From the NCBI GenBank assembly GCA_045114455.1, contig JBGUKN010000050.1, positions 1 to 64,000 of the forward strand: a stretch of 64,000 bases of DNA. The letters are read 5' to 3'. The translations under genes were made by a program, and so were the position numbers. Source of the stretch: UBA1732 sp045114455. Lineage in GTDB: Bacteria; Verrucomicrobiota; Lentisphaeria; Victivallales; UBA1829. The notes below the pieces were generated by a model. That model was not told the DNA's origin. It searched no databases and saw nothing but the letters and a program-made list of their open reading frames with translations. This document shows positions 23,160 to 30,425 of the stretch, in pieces. The first letter of the stretch is position 1, and each line of letters opens with the position of its first letter.

Positions 23160-25666
23160 TCCACTCCGGCCTCCCCATCGACGCGGTCCTGCCGCGGATC
23201 GCGGACGCCGCGCACGCCGGACGTCCGCTGGTCGTCACGGCGGAACCCGGCGCGGGAAAAAGCACCGTCGTGCCGCTCGCCCTGCTCGAACCGGGCGTAT
23301 TGCCTGACGGCAGGATCATCATGCTGGAGCCGCGCCGCATCGCCGCACGCGCCGCCGCACGGCGCATGGCATCGATCCTGGGCGAGCCGCCGGGGAAGAC
23401 CGTGGGCTACCGCACGCGCTTCGAAACGCTCGTTTCGACGGACACGCGCGTCGAGGTCGTGACCGAGGCCCTGCTCACGCGCATGCTCCAGAAAGACCCG
23501 TCGCTGGAGGGCGTCTCCGCCGTGATCTTCGACGAATTCCACGAACGCAGCATCCATGCCGACCTCGCGCTGGCGCTCACGCTCGACGCGCGGTCCGTCC
23601 TGCGCGACGATCTCCGCGTCATGCTCATGTCCGCCACGCTCGATGCCGATTCCGCCGCCGGACTGCTCGGAGAGAACACGGAAACCGTCAACACCCCGGG
23701 ACGCTGTTTCGAGGTCGGCGTGAGCTACGCACCGCTGAAACCCGGCGCTCCGGTCGAGCCGCACGCCGCCTCGGTCGCGCTGGACGCCATGAACAGACAC
23801 GACGGCAACGCACTCGTCTTCCTCCCCGGCGAGGCGGAGATACGCCGCACCGCCGCCGAACTCGCCTCCATGCGACACGATTTCGAGGTCCTCCCGCTTT
23901 ACGGCTCGCTCTCCGCCGCCGAACAGGACCGCGTGTTCGCGCCGTCCGGCCGCCGACGCATCATCCTCGCAACCCCGGTCGCAGAGACCAGCATCACCAT
24001 CCCCGGCATCCGAATCGTGGTGGATTCCGGCCTCGCGCGCATGCCGTTCTTCTCCCCGGCGTCCGGCATGGATCAGCTCCGCACGGTCAAAATCTCGAAG
24101 GCGTCCGCCGAACAGCGCAGAGGCCGCGCCGGACGCACCGCGCCGGGCATCTGCATCCGCCTCTGGCACGAGTACGAACAGAACGCCATGCCGGATTTCG
24201 CTCCGCCTGAGATCGAACATGCCGACCTCACCGAACTCGCGCTGGAGCTGGCGCAGTGGGGCGTCGTCCGGGAAAAGGCCGCCGCCCTGCCCTGGATGAC
24301 CCCGCCGCCCGAAGCCAAGCTCGACTACGCGTTCGACCTGCTGACCGGGCTCCGCGCGATCTCCCCTGAAACCGGACAGATCACGCCTCACGGCAAGCTC
24401 CTGCACCGCCTGCCCGTGCATCCCCGACTCGCCAACGCCGTTCTCTTCGCGGACGCCAACGGACTCCGCCGGGAGGCGCTTCAGATCGCCGCGATCCTGT
24501 CCGACCGCGACCCGCTCGTCAATCCGCAGACCGCCGACCTCGCCGAACGCCTCGCCGCACTCGGCAAGGCATCCGCACTGCCAGTAGACCGCCAGACGAT
24601 CGACCGAATCCGCAAGGCCGTTTCCCAGCTCGAAGCTGCTTTACCCCATCGTGCCGGAGCGAAGCCCGGCACTGCCGCAGTGGAGGACTTGTCCTCCATA
24701 GTGGCGGCGGCCTACCCGGACCGCATCGCAAGGAGGCGCACCGGCGGCGACCGTCCCGAATACCTGCTCTCCAACGGCATGACGGCGAAGCTCGGCGCGC
24801 GCGACCCGCTCCGCGATTCGGAATATCTCGCCGTGGCGGATTCCGGCGGACTCTCCGGCCTGCCGACGATCCGACTCGCGCTCCCGCTCGACATCGACAA
24901 GCTCGAATCCGTCCTGTCGGAGCTCTTCCGCACACGCAGGGAAACCGTCTGGGATGACGATGCTTTGTGCGTGCGCGCATTCAGCGTGAAGGCGGTCGGA
25001 TCGCTCACGGTCGAACGCAAGCCGTCGAACCTGCGCCCCGGCGACGACACGGCGTCGCTCCTGATCGCCGCCATCCGCAAGCGAGGCTTCGCCTCGCTCG
25101 GCATCACGCCCGGCCAGCTCAAATTCCTCCGGCGCATCCAGTTCCTGCACACGCACGGCTGCGAGGGATTCCCCGACTGCTCGGAACAGCATCTGCTGGA
25201 CACGCTCGAAGACTGGCTCGCGCCGCACCTCGACGGCATCAGCCGTCTCGACAAGCTCGCGAATCTGGATTACCGCTCCGTTTTTGCCGCCATGCTCCCG
25301 CCGAAAGCGCAGTCCACGCTGAACTCGCTCGCGCCCGAACGGTTCGAGGTCCCCAGCGGATCGCATATCGCCATCGACTATTCCGACCCCGCCGCGCCCA
25401 TGGTGCGCGTGAAGTTGCAGGAAGTCTTCGGGCTCGCGCACTCGCCGAAGATCGCGGGCGGACGCGTCCCGCTCGTGTTCGACCTGCTGTCGCCCGCCAT
25501 GCGGACCGTACAGATCACGCGGAATCTCGACGAATTCTGGGACGGCTCATATTTTCTGGTGCGGAAGGATATGCGCGGACGTTACCCGAAGCACAACTGG
25601 CCGGAAGACCCGCGCACCGAGCCCCCCTCCCGTTCCAGCATCAAAAAACCGCCGAAAAAAAACTGA
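23156..25666 (+). CDS. hrpB: ATP-dependent helicase HrpB
   Basis: The 836-residue DEAH-box helicase shows Walker A A-E-P-G-A-G-K-S-T near 29-37, motif Ia E-P-R-R-I-A-A-R near 60, D-E-F-H (in place of DEAH) near 126, S-A-T-L near 159, the RecA-2 motif A-T-P-V-A-E-T-S-I-T-I-P-G near 273 and Q-R-R-G-R-A-G-R near 318, then the HA2 region and the HrpB-specific C-terminal domain. Its cellular role is poorly defined; HrpA relatives rescue stalled ribosomes. The ATG at 23156 overlaps the sirtuin stop. Near residue 498-515 the frame passes through a hairpin repeat (24651-24697) that adds a short extra peptide. Confidence 0.9.
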   Translation: MIHSGLPIDAVLPRIADAAHAGRPLVVTAEPGAGKSTVVPLALLEPGVLPDGRIIMLEPRRIAARAAARRMASILGEPPGKTVGYRTRFETLVSTDTRVEVVTEALLTRMLQKDPSLEGVSAVIFDEFHERSIHADLALALTLDARSVLRDDLRVMLMSATLDADSAAGLLGENTETVNTPGRCFEVGVSYAPLKPGAPVEPHAASVALDAMNRHDGNALVFLPGEAEIRRTAAELASMRHDFEVLPLYGSLSAAEQDRVFAPSGRRRIILATPVAETSITIPGIRIVVDSGLARMPFFSPASGMDQLRTVKISKASAEQRRGRAGRTAPGICIRLWHEYEQNAMPDFAPPEIEHADLTELALELAQWGVVREKAAALPWMTPPPEAKLDYAFDLLTGLRAISPETGQITPHGKLLHRLPVHPRLANAVLFADANGLRREALQIAAILSDRDPLVNPQTADLAERLAALGKASALPVDRQTIDRIRKAVSQLEAALPHRAGAKPGTAAVEDLSSIVAAAYPDRIARRRTGGDRPEYLLSNGMTAKLGARDPLRDSEYLAVADSGGLSGLPTIRLALPLDIDKLESVLSELFRTRRETVWDDDALCVRAFSVKAVGSLTVERKPSNLRPGDDTASLLIAAIRKRGFASLGITPGQLKFLRRIQFLHTHGCEGFPDCSEQHLLDTLEDWLAPHLDGISRLDKLANLDYRSVFAAMLPPKAQSTLNSLAPERFEVPSGSHIAIDYSDPAAPMVRVKLQEVFGLAHSPKIAGGRVPLVFDLLSPAMRTVQITRNLDEFWDGSYFLVRKDMRGRYPKHNWPEDPRTEPPSRSSIKKPPKKN
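24651..24697 (+). repeat. Hairpin repeat inserted in frame within hrpB
   Basis: Two elements stand in tandem: a hairpin with a 7-bp stem (GTGCCGG / CCGGCAC, 24651-24672) and, 5 bases later, CAGTGGAGGACTTGTCCTCC (24678-24697), itself a 7-bp palindrome around TT. The same pair in the same order lies at 39506-39554. Here it is translated as part of HrpB without breaking the frame. Confidence 0.75.
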
Positions 25667-25679
25667 AACCTTCTCTTTT

Positions 25680-26609
25680 TTACTTCCCCGGGGCGTCGAG
25701 CAGGACGATCTCTGCCGTGACCGGGAAATGGTCGGACGACGCCAGGCCGTTGCGGAAATCATTGATCGTGCCGTGGGACAGCACGCGCACGCGGTCGTTC
25801 ACGAAAATGAAGTCGATCGGCTTCCGTCCGGTGCGATCCTTGCGGTTCACATGGAAATCGTGGAACGTCTCGTCGCCCGCGCCGTAGTGGTCGGTCTCGG
25901 ACACATCGCGCGCGTTTTTGAGCACGCCCAGCATGCGCCGCACGGGCATGTCGTCGGCGGTGGAATTGAAGTCGCCGGTCAGGATGAACGGATATTTCTC
26001 GATCATGGGCGCGAGGCGCGTCAGGATCACGTTCACGCCCTGGATCCGCGCCATCGCGCTTTGATGGTCGAGGTGCGTGTTCGCGATGACGAACCTTTTC
26101 CCGGTCCGGCGGTCCAGCAGAAGCCCCCATGTGCAGATGCGCGGCAGCGCGGAATCCCACGCGGAGGAGCCGGGCGTGGCTGGATTGGCGGAGAGCCAGA
26201 ACGTCTCCTGTGAGATCAGCTCGAAGCGTTCCGGGTCGAAGAAGACGGCATTATGCTCGTCGCCCTTGCGCCTGTCGCGTCCGACGCCGAAGCTGTCGAA
26301 CTTGAGCGCTTCCTTGAGGTCGGCGATCGGCCCCGCGAGCGTCTCCTGCGTGCCGATGAGCTCGAATCGATTCTCCCTGATCGTCTGCACCATGCGCGGC
26401 AGGCGGTCGCGCCACGAATTCGGCGAACGGTCGTTCGGGCCGCGCACGTTGTAGGTCGCCACACGGATCAGGTTCTTCTCCGCGGCAGTATCCTTCGAAA
26501 TCTGCGCGCCGGAAAGGTTCAGCGCGACGACAAGGCTCAATGCCGCGAACGCGGCGGTCATCAGCAAGGCCGGAAGCCGCCCCGGTTTCCTTCTCGAAAA
26601 AATGTTCAT
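25680..26609 (-). CDS. Exported endonuclease/exonuclease/phosphatase-family protein
   Basis: The 309-residue product starts with a basic stretch and a hydrophobic segment (about 13-33), so it is exported or membrane-anchored. The rest is an EEP domain: A-T-Y-N-V-R near 51, G-T-Q-E near 86, N-T-H-L-D-H near 177, T-G-D-F-N-S near 211, I-D-F-I-F-V near 270 and S-S-D-H-F-P-V near 294. These carry the metal-binding and catalytic Asn, Glu, Asp and His. The family includes DNases, sphingomyelinases and sugar or lipid phosphatases; export favours an extracytoplasmic phosphodiester substrate. It ends the long operon from 34750 and overlaps xseA by 4 bases. Confidence 0.8.
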   Translation of the reverse strand: MNIFSRRKPGRLPALLMTAAFAALSLVVALNLSGAQISKDTAAEKNLIRVATYNVRGPNDRSPNSWRDRLPRMVQTIRENRFELIGTQETLAGPIADLKEALKFDSFGVGRDRRKGDEHNAVFFDPERFELISQETFWLSANPATPGSSAWDSALPRICTWGLLLDRRTGKRFVIANTHLDHQSAMARIQGVNVILTRLAPMIEKYPFILTGDFNSTADDMPVRRMLGVLKNARDVSETDHYGAGDETFHDFHVNRKDRTGRKPIDFIFVNDRVRVLSHGTINDFRNGLASSDHFPVTAEIVLLDAPGK

Positions 26610-27940
26610 GGGACGCTCCTTTCCCCGTTGGTTTCGCTCATCGTGTCATCGGACGCCGCCGTGACCAGCGGCAGCAGGTCGCGCCGTCCGTTTTTGCCGA
26701 CCGCGGCTTCCCGCACGCCGCGGACATCCAGATCCGCCGCGCCGTCCGCCAGAATCGCGCGCACGCGCTGTCCCGACCGAAGCCCGCCGACGCCCGTGAT
26801 CTGCCGTCCCGTGCCGGGTTCCGCCAGATAGACATAGCCCTGTTTCAAGATTCTGAAGGGATCGTAGGCGTCGAGCTCGGCACGGACGCGGTCCAGTCGA
26901 TGCGACGCGGCATCGGCGCGGCGCGTCAGGGCGGCGGACGCGCTCTGCATGAGCATGTCGACGCGCTGCATGCGCTCCAGCGCCAGGCGCATGGAGTCGC
27001 GGAAGACCTTCGACCCCATCACCTGCGCGAGACGTCCGGCGGACCGCTCCACCGCGTAGGCGGCAGCGGTATTCATCCGCTGCTTCATGTCGTCCAGTGC
27101 GTCGAGCAGGACGCGTTTCTCCGGGATCAGCTGTTCCGCCGCGCCGCTCGGCGTCGGCGCGCGCATGTCGGCGGCGAAATCCGAGATCGTAAAGTCGATC
27201 TCATGTCCGACCGCGCTCACCACCGGAATTTTCGAGGCGTAGATCGCACGCGCCAGGACTTCCTCGTTGAACGGCCACAGGTCCTCCATCGAACCGCCGC
27301 CGCGGGTCAGCACGATCACGTCCACGCCGCCGGCGCGGTTGAAGAAACGCACCGCGCGCGCGAGTTTTTCCGCCGCGCCCTTTCCCTGCACGGGGGCCGG
27401 GCAGAGACGGATTTCGAAGTTCGGGAACCGCGCGAGGGCGATCTTCAAGAAGTCTTTTACTGCTGCACCCATGGGCGAGCTGATGATGCCGATGCGCTGC
27501 GGCAAGTACGGAACCGGTTTCTTGTGCGCCGGGTCGAAAATCCCCTCGGCGGCAAGTTTCTCCTTCAGGACGGCGAACTGTCTGTGCAAATCGCCCACGC
27601 CGCACATCCGAAGTTTTTTGATGTAGAACTGGTAGTCGCCGCGCTGGGTGTACAGCGACAGCGAACCGAACACCTCCACCTGGTCGCCGACCTTCAATCC
27701 GAGTTTCCGGCAGACCTCCGACCCGCTGAAATACACCGCGCGAACCTGCGATGCCGCGTCCTTCAGCGTCAGGTAGACATGCCCGGAACGGTACGGATTG
27801 TACGAGCCGACCTCGCCGGTCAGCCAAATGGGACGGAACGACTCCTCAAGGACGGTCTTGACTACGCCGTTGAGCTCGCTGACGGTCCACGGGCGTTCTT
27901 CGCCGGACGCGCCGGAGTCCTGTTCCGGTTCACTCCACAT
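26606..27940 (-). CDS. xseA: Exodeoxyribonuclease VII large subunit
   Basis: XseA is the catalytic subunit of exonuclease VII, which degrades single-stranded DNA. The 444-residue product has the N-terminal OB-fold (W-T-V-S-E-L-N near 18, G-E-V-S-Y near 43), and the catalytic domain with I-G-I-I-S-S-P-M-G-A-A-V near 152, the G-G-G-S-M-E-D-L-W-P-F-N-E near 225 and S-A-V-G-H-E-I-D near 250, followed by a long coiled-coil region. The small subunit XseB is not next to it. It overlaps the DUF502 gene by 11 bases and the EEP gene by 4. Confidence 0.94.
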   Translation of the reverse strand: MWSEPEQDSGASGEERPWTVSELNGVVKTVLEESFRPIWLTGEVGSYNPYRSGHVYLTLKDAASQVRAVYFSGSEVCRKLGLKVGDQVEVFGSLSLYTQRGDYQFYIKKLRMCGVGDLHRQFAVLKEKLAAEGIFDPAHKKPVPYLPQRIGIISSPMGAAVKDFLKIALARFPNFEIRLCPAPVQGKGAAEKLARAVRFFNRAGGVDVIVLTRGGGSMEDLWPFNEEVLARAIYASKIPVVSAVGHEIDFTISDFAADMRAPTPSGAAEQLIPEKRVLLDALDDMKQRMNTAAAYAVERSAGRLAQVMGSKVFRDSMRLALERMQRVDMLMQSASAALTRRADAASHRLDRVRAELDAYDPFRILKQGYVYLAEPGTGRQITGVGGLRSGQRVRAILADGAADLDVRGVREAAVGKNGRRDLLPLVTAASDDTMSETNGERSVP

Positions 27941-28625
27941 CGCCGTTCTGTTCCTCGGAACCGGGCAGGATGGCGCCGCAGCTCACGATCAGGCGCATGG
28001 CGTCGGACACGCTCATATCGAGCATGATGCACTCGTCGCGCGGGATCAGCATCAGGAATCCGCTTGTCGGGTTCGGCGTGGTCGGCATGAAGACGCTGAT
28101 CAGGTCGCCTTTGCCGAGACGGCGCGCCGCCTCGCTGTTTTCCGGTGTGTTCTCGTTGGTCATGAATCCGATCGCGTAGCAGCCCTTGCGGGGGTATTCG
28201 AACAGGACGACCTGCTGGAACATGTTGCCTTTTTTCGACGACATGATCGTGTCGCCGATCTGCTTGCAGGTCGAATAGATGAAGTTGACAAGCGGGACTT
28301 TCAGGAGCAGGGCCTGGGCTCTCGCGATGAGCTTGCGTCCGATGGTGTTCTTCGTGAGGACGCCGAGGAAGAACAGCATGGCCAGGACCGCGATCAGCGC
28401 CAGGATGCGAATGATATGTGCGCGCCAGATCGGCGGCAGCTCGGACATCAGCTCCAGGGAATCGGCGATCGTAAGCCCCCATCCGGTCAACCGGGAATAC
28501 AGATACCAGGCGACCCAGAGGGAAAGGGCGATCGGGACCGCCACGATTATTCCGGTCACGATCATGTTACGGAAGAACTGGAAATGCTTTTTTGCGGGCT
28601 TCTTCTGTTCCGTTTTATTCGGCAT
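27930..28625 (-). CDS. DUF502-family membrane protein
   Basis: 231 residues with two strong membrane segments (about 20-42 and about 70-90) and a soluble C-terminal domain. The P-L-V-N-F-I-Y-S-T-C-K-Q-I-G-D-T segment near 110-125, V-L-F-E-Y-P-R-K-G near 140 and V-F-M-P-T-T-P-N-P-T-S-G near 177 are characteristic of DUF502. The family is widespread in Gram-negatives with no established biochemical function. The ATG at 28625 lies within the last codons of the upstream CBS gene and has GGAGAT 8 bases upstream; the longer frame to 28661 is inside that gene. Confidence 0.85.
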   Translation of the reverse strand: MPNKTEQKKPAKKHFQFFRNMIVTGIIVAVPIALSLWVAWYLYSRLTGWGLTIADSLELMSELPPIWRAHIIRILALIAVLAMLFFLGVLTKNTIGRKLIARAQALLLKVPLVNFIYSTCKQIGDTIMSSKKGNMFQQVVLFEYPRKGCYAIGFMTNENTPENSEAARRLGKGDLISVFMPTTPNPTSGFLMLIPRDECIMLDMSVSDAMRLIVSCGAILPGSEEQNGDVE

Positions 28626-29895
28626 TGGCCATATCTCCTTCTTCCTCGCGGATACGTTCAAGTTTCAGTTTGCGGACCGTGCGCGAGTCCGCCTCGAGGA
28701 TCGTCGCGCGGAACTTGCCCGGCTCCTCGTAGGTCTCGCCTGCCCGCGGGATACGGCCGAGTCCGGCGCAGATATAGCCGCCGATGGTGTCGGCCTCCTC
28801 GGAATCGTCGATCCCGGTCTCCAGCATGGAATTCACGTCGTCCACCGGCGTGCGGGCGTCCAGGATCACGGAGCCGTCCTCCAGGAAGACCGGCTGTTCC
28901 TCGAAATCCTCCTCGGTGTCGTATTCGTCGTGGATCTCGCCCACGATCTCCTCGATGATGTCCTCGAACGTGACGACGCCGGAAGTCCCGCCGTATTCGT
29001 CGATGATGACGGCGAAATGGTTGCTCGTGCGCTTGATCTGGCGGAGCAGGTCGGAAACCTCCTTGGTCTCCGGGATGAAGATCGGCGGACGTGCAAGTTC
29101 GGTCAGTGACTTGCCTTCCAGCCTGTGTTCATCGATGAAATCCTTCGCGTACAGTATGCCCTTCACGTCGTCCAGATTCGCGCCGTAGACGGGGATGCGG
29201 CTGTGGCCGGATTCGACGAAAAGCTTTTTTGCGTCCGCGACGCTCGCGGAAGCCGGGATCGCCTCCAGGTCGACGCGCGGGGTCATGATCTCGCGCACCT
29301 TCATTTCGCCGAGTTCCAGGATGCCGCGGATCATCTGCTTCTCCTCTTCCTCCAGGCTGTCGTCATCGTCTTCGTCCGGACCGTCCACCAGGCTCAGGAT
29401 CTCGTCCTCGGCGGAGGCAAGTTCGTCCGGGGCGTCCGCACGATGCCAGTCGTCGCCCGCGGTCGTCACCTTTTCGATCAGCGAGGCGAGCGGAAGAAAG
29501 AACCGGCTGGCGACGATCGGGATCGTGAACTTCAGGAGCGCCAGATCGAACCGGAGAAGCACCAGCCGCGCCGCCAGTTCCGAGATCACGGTCAGGATCG
29601 TGACTGCGCCCATGACGACCAGCCAGCCCCAATGGTGCACGAAATTCGGGGCCAGGGAGTCAGCCCATTCCATGGAAAGCACGCCAGCGAATGCAGCCAG
29701 GACGCATAAGAACAGTTTCAGAAGCGCGCGCAGGGATTCCTCCCGGTCATGCCAATTTTCCAACTGATCCGCAAACGCGCGGTCGTGTTCGGCCACTTTC
29801 AGGATGCGGCCGCCCGTCAGCGAGGAAAAAGCCTCGAACGCGGCGGTGATCCAGAGGTACAGGACGGAGCAGAAGATGAGCAGCGCCAGATTCAT
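28615..29895 (-). CDS. CNNM/CBS/CorC-HlyC-domain transporter-like protein
   Basis: The 426-residue product has the layout of bacterial CNNM/HlyC/CorC proteins: a transmembrane DUF21-like part (about 1-150, several hydrophobic segments), an acidic linker, a CBS pair (about 200-320; V-R-E-I-M-T-P-R-V-D near 200 and D-E-Y-G-G-T-S-G-V-V-T-F-E-D near 312), and the CorC_HlyC domain at the C-terminus. Members bind adenosine nucleotides at the CBS pair and act in Mg2+/Co2+ efflux. The older label hemolysin is not supported by function. It overlaps ybeY by 4 bases; the YbeY-CorC pairing is common in bacteria. Confidence 0.87.
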   Translation of the reverse strand: MNLALLIFCSVLYLWITAAFEAFSSLTGGRILKVAEHDRAFADQLENWHDREESLRALLKLFLCVLAAFAGVLSMEWADSLAPNFVHHWGWLVVMGAVTILTVISELAARLVLLRFDLALLKFTIPIVASRFFLPLASLIEKVTTAGDDWHRADAPDELASAEDEILSLVDGPDEDDDDSLEEEEKQMIRGILELGEMKVREIMTPRVDLEAIPASASVADAKKLFVESGHSRIPVYGANLDDVKGILYAKDFIDEHRLEGKSLTELARPPIFIPETKEVSDLLRQIKRTSNHFAVIIDEYGGTSGVVTFEDIIEEIVGEIHDEYDTEEDFEEQPVFLEDGSVILDARTPVDDVNSMLETGIDDSEEADTIGGYICAGLGRIPRAGETYEEPGKFRATILEADSRTVRKLKLERIREEEGDMANAE

Positions 29896-30425
29896 TTCTC
29901 TGCTTCCTTATATTCCATCGGCGGGATGAGGCCCGCCCTGCGGAGGCCGTTCATCACGCGTTTCTCGGCACGGCGCATCACGCGTTTCGCCTTCGGGTTC
30001 AGGTCGTCGTATCCGGCCGCATGGAGCAATCCGTGCGCCACATACAGCGCCACTTCTTCCGCATACGGCAGACCGCGCTTCACGGCCTGTTCGTAGGCCA
30101 CGGCGGGACAGACGATCAGTTCGATGGAGGGATCGGCGTCACTGTCGTCCTCCGCATCGAAGGCATCCGTTCCGCCCGCGGACGCGAATCCCGGATCGTC
30201 CTCCGCGCGGTAATCGAAGCTGATGACGTCCGTCGGGCCGTGATGCCCCAGGAAATCCTCGTTCACGCGTTCGATACCCGCCGGAGACAGGAACGATACG
30301 CAGACGCCGCCGGGGACGTCGCGAAGTCCGGCAAGCGAGGCCGCCGCGGCGGTCATTCTGCGGAGCCGTGCGCGGGACGGCGCGGGAAAGCATCTGCCCG
30401 CGCGCCAGATGGTAACGGCCTTCAT
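29892..30425 (-). CDS. ybeY: Endoribonuclease YbeY, variant metal site
   Basis: YbeY takes part in 16S rRNA 3' maturation and ribosome quality control. The 177-residue product shows N-E-D-F-L-G-H-H-G-P-T-D-V-I-S-F-D near 56-72 and the metal motif H-G-L-L-H-A-A-G-Y-D-D near 131. The usual third metal ligand (H-x3-H-x5-H) is Asp here. An acidic insert (D-A-E-D-D-S-D-A-D) sits near 90. The ATG at 30425 overlaps the pgpH stop. Position among phoH, pgpH and the CorC-like gene matches the common phoH-ybeY cluster, which supports the call. Confidence 0.88.
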   Translation of the reverse strand: MKAVTIWRAGRCFPAPSRARLRRMTAAAASLAGLRDVPGGVCVSFLSPAGIERVNEDFLGHHGPTDVISFDYRAEDDPGFASAGGTDAFDAEDDSDADPSIELIVCPAVAYEQAVKRGLPYAEEVALYVAHGLLHAAGYDDLNPKAKRVMRRAEKRVMNGLRRAGLIPPMEYKEAEK

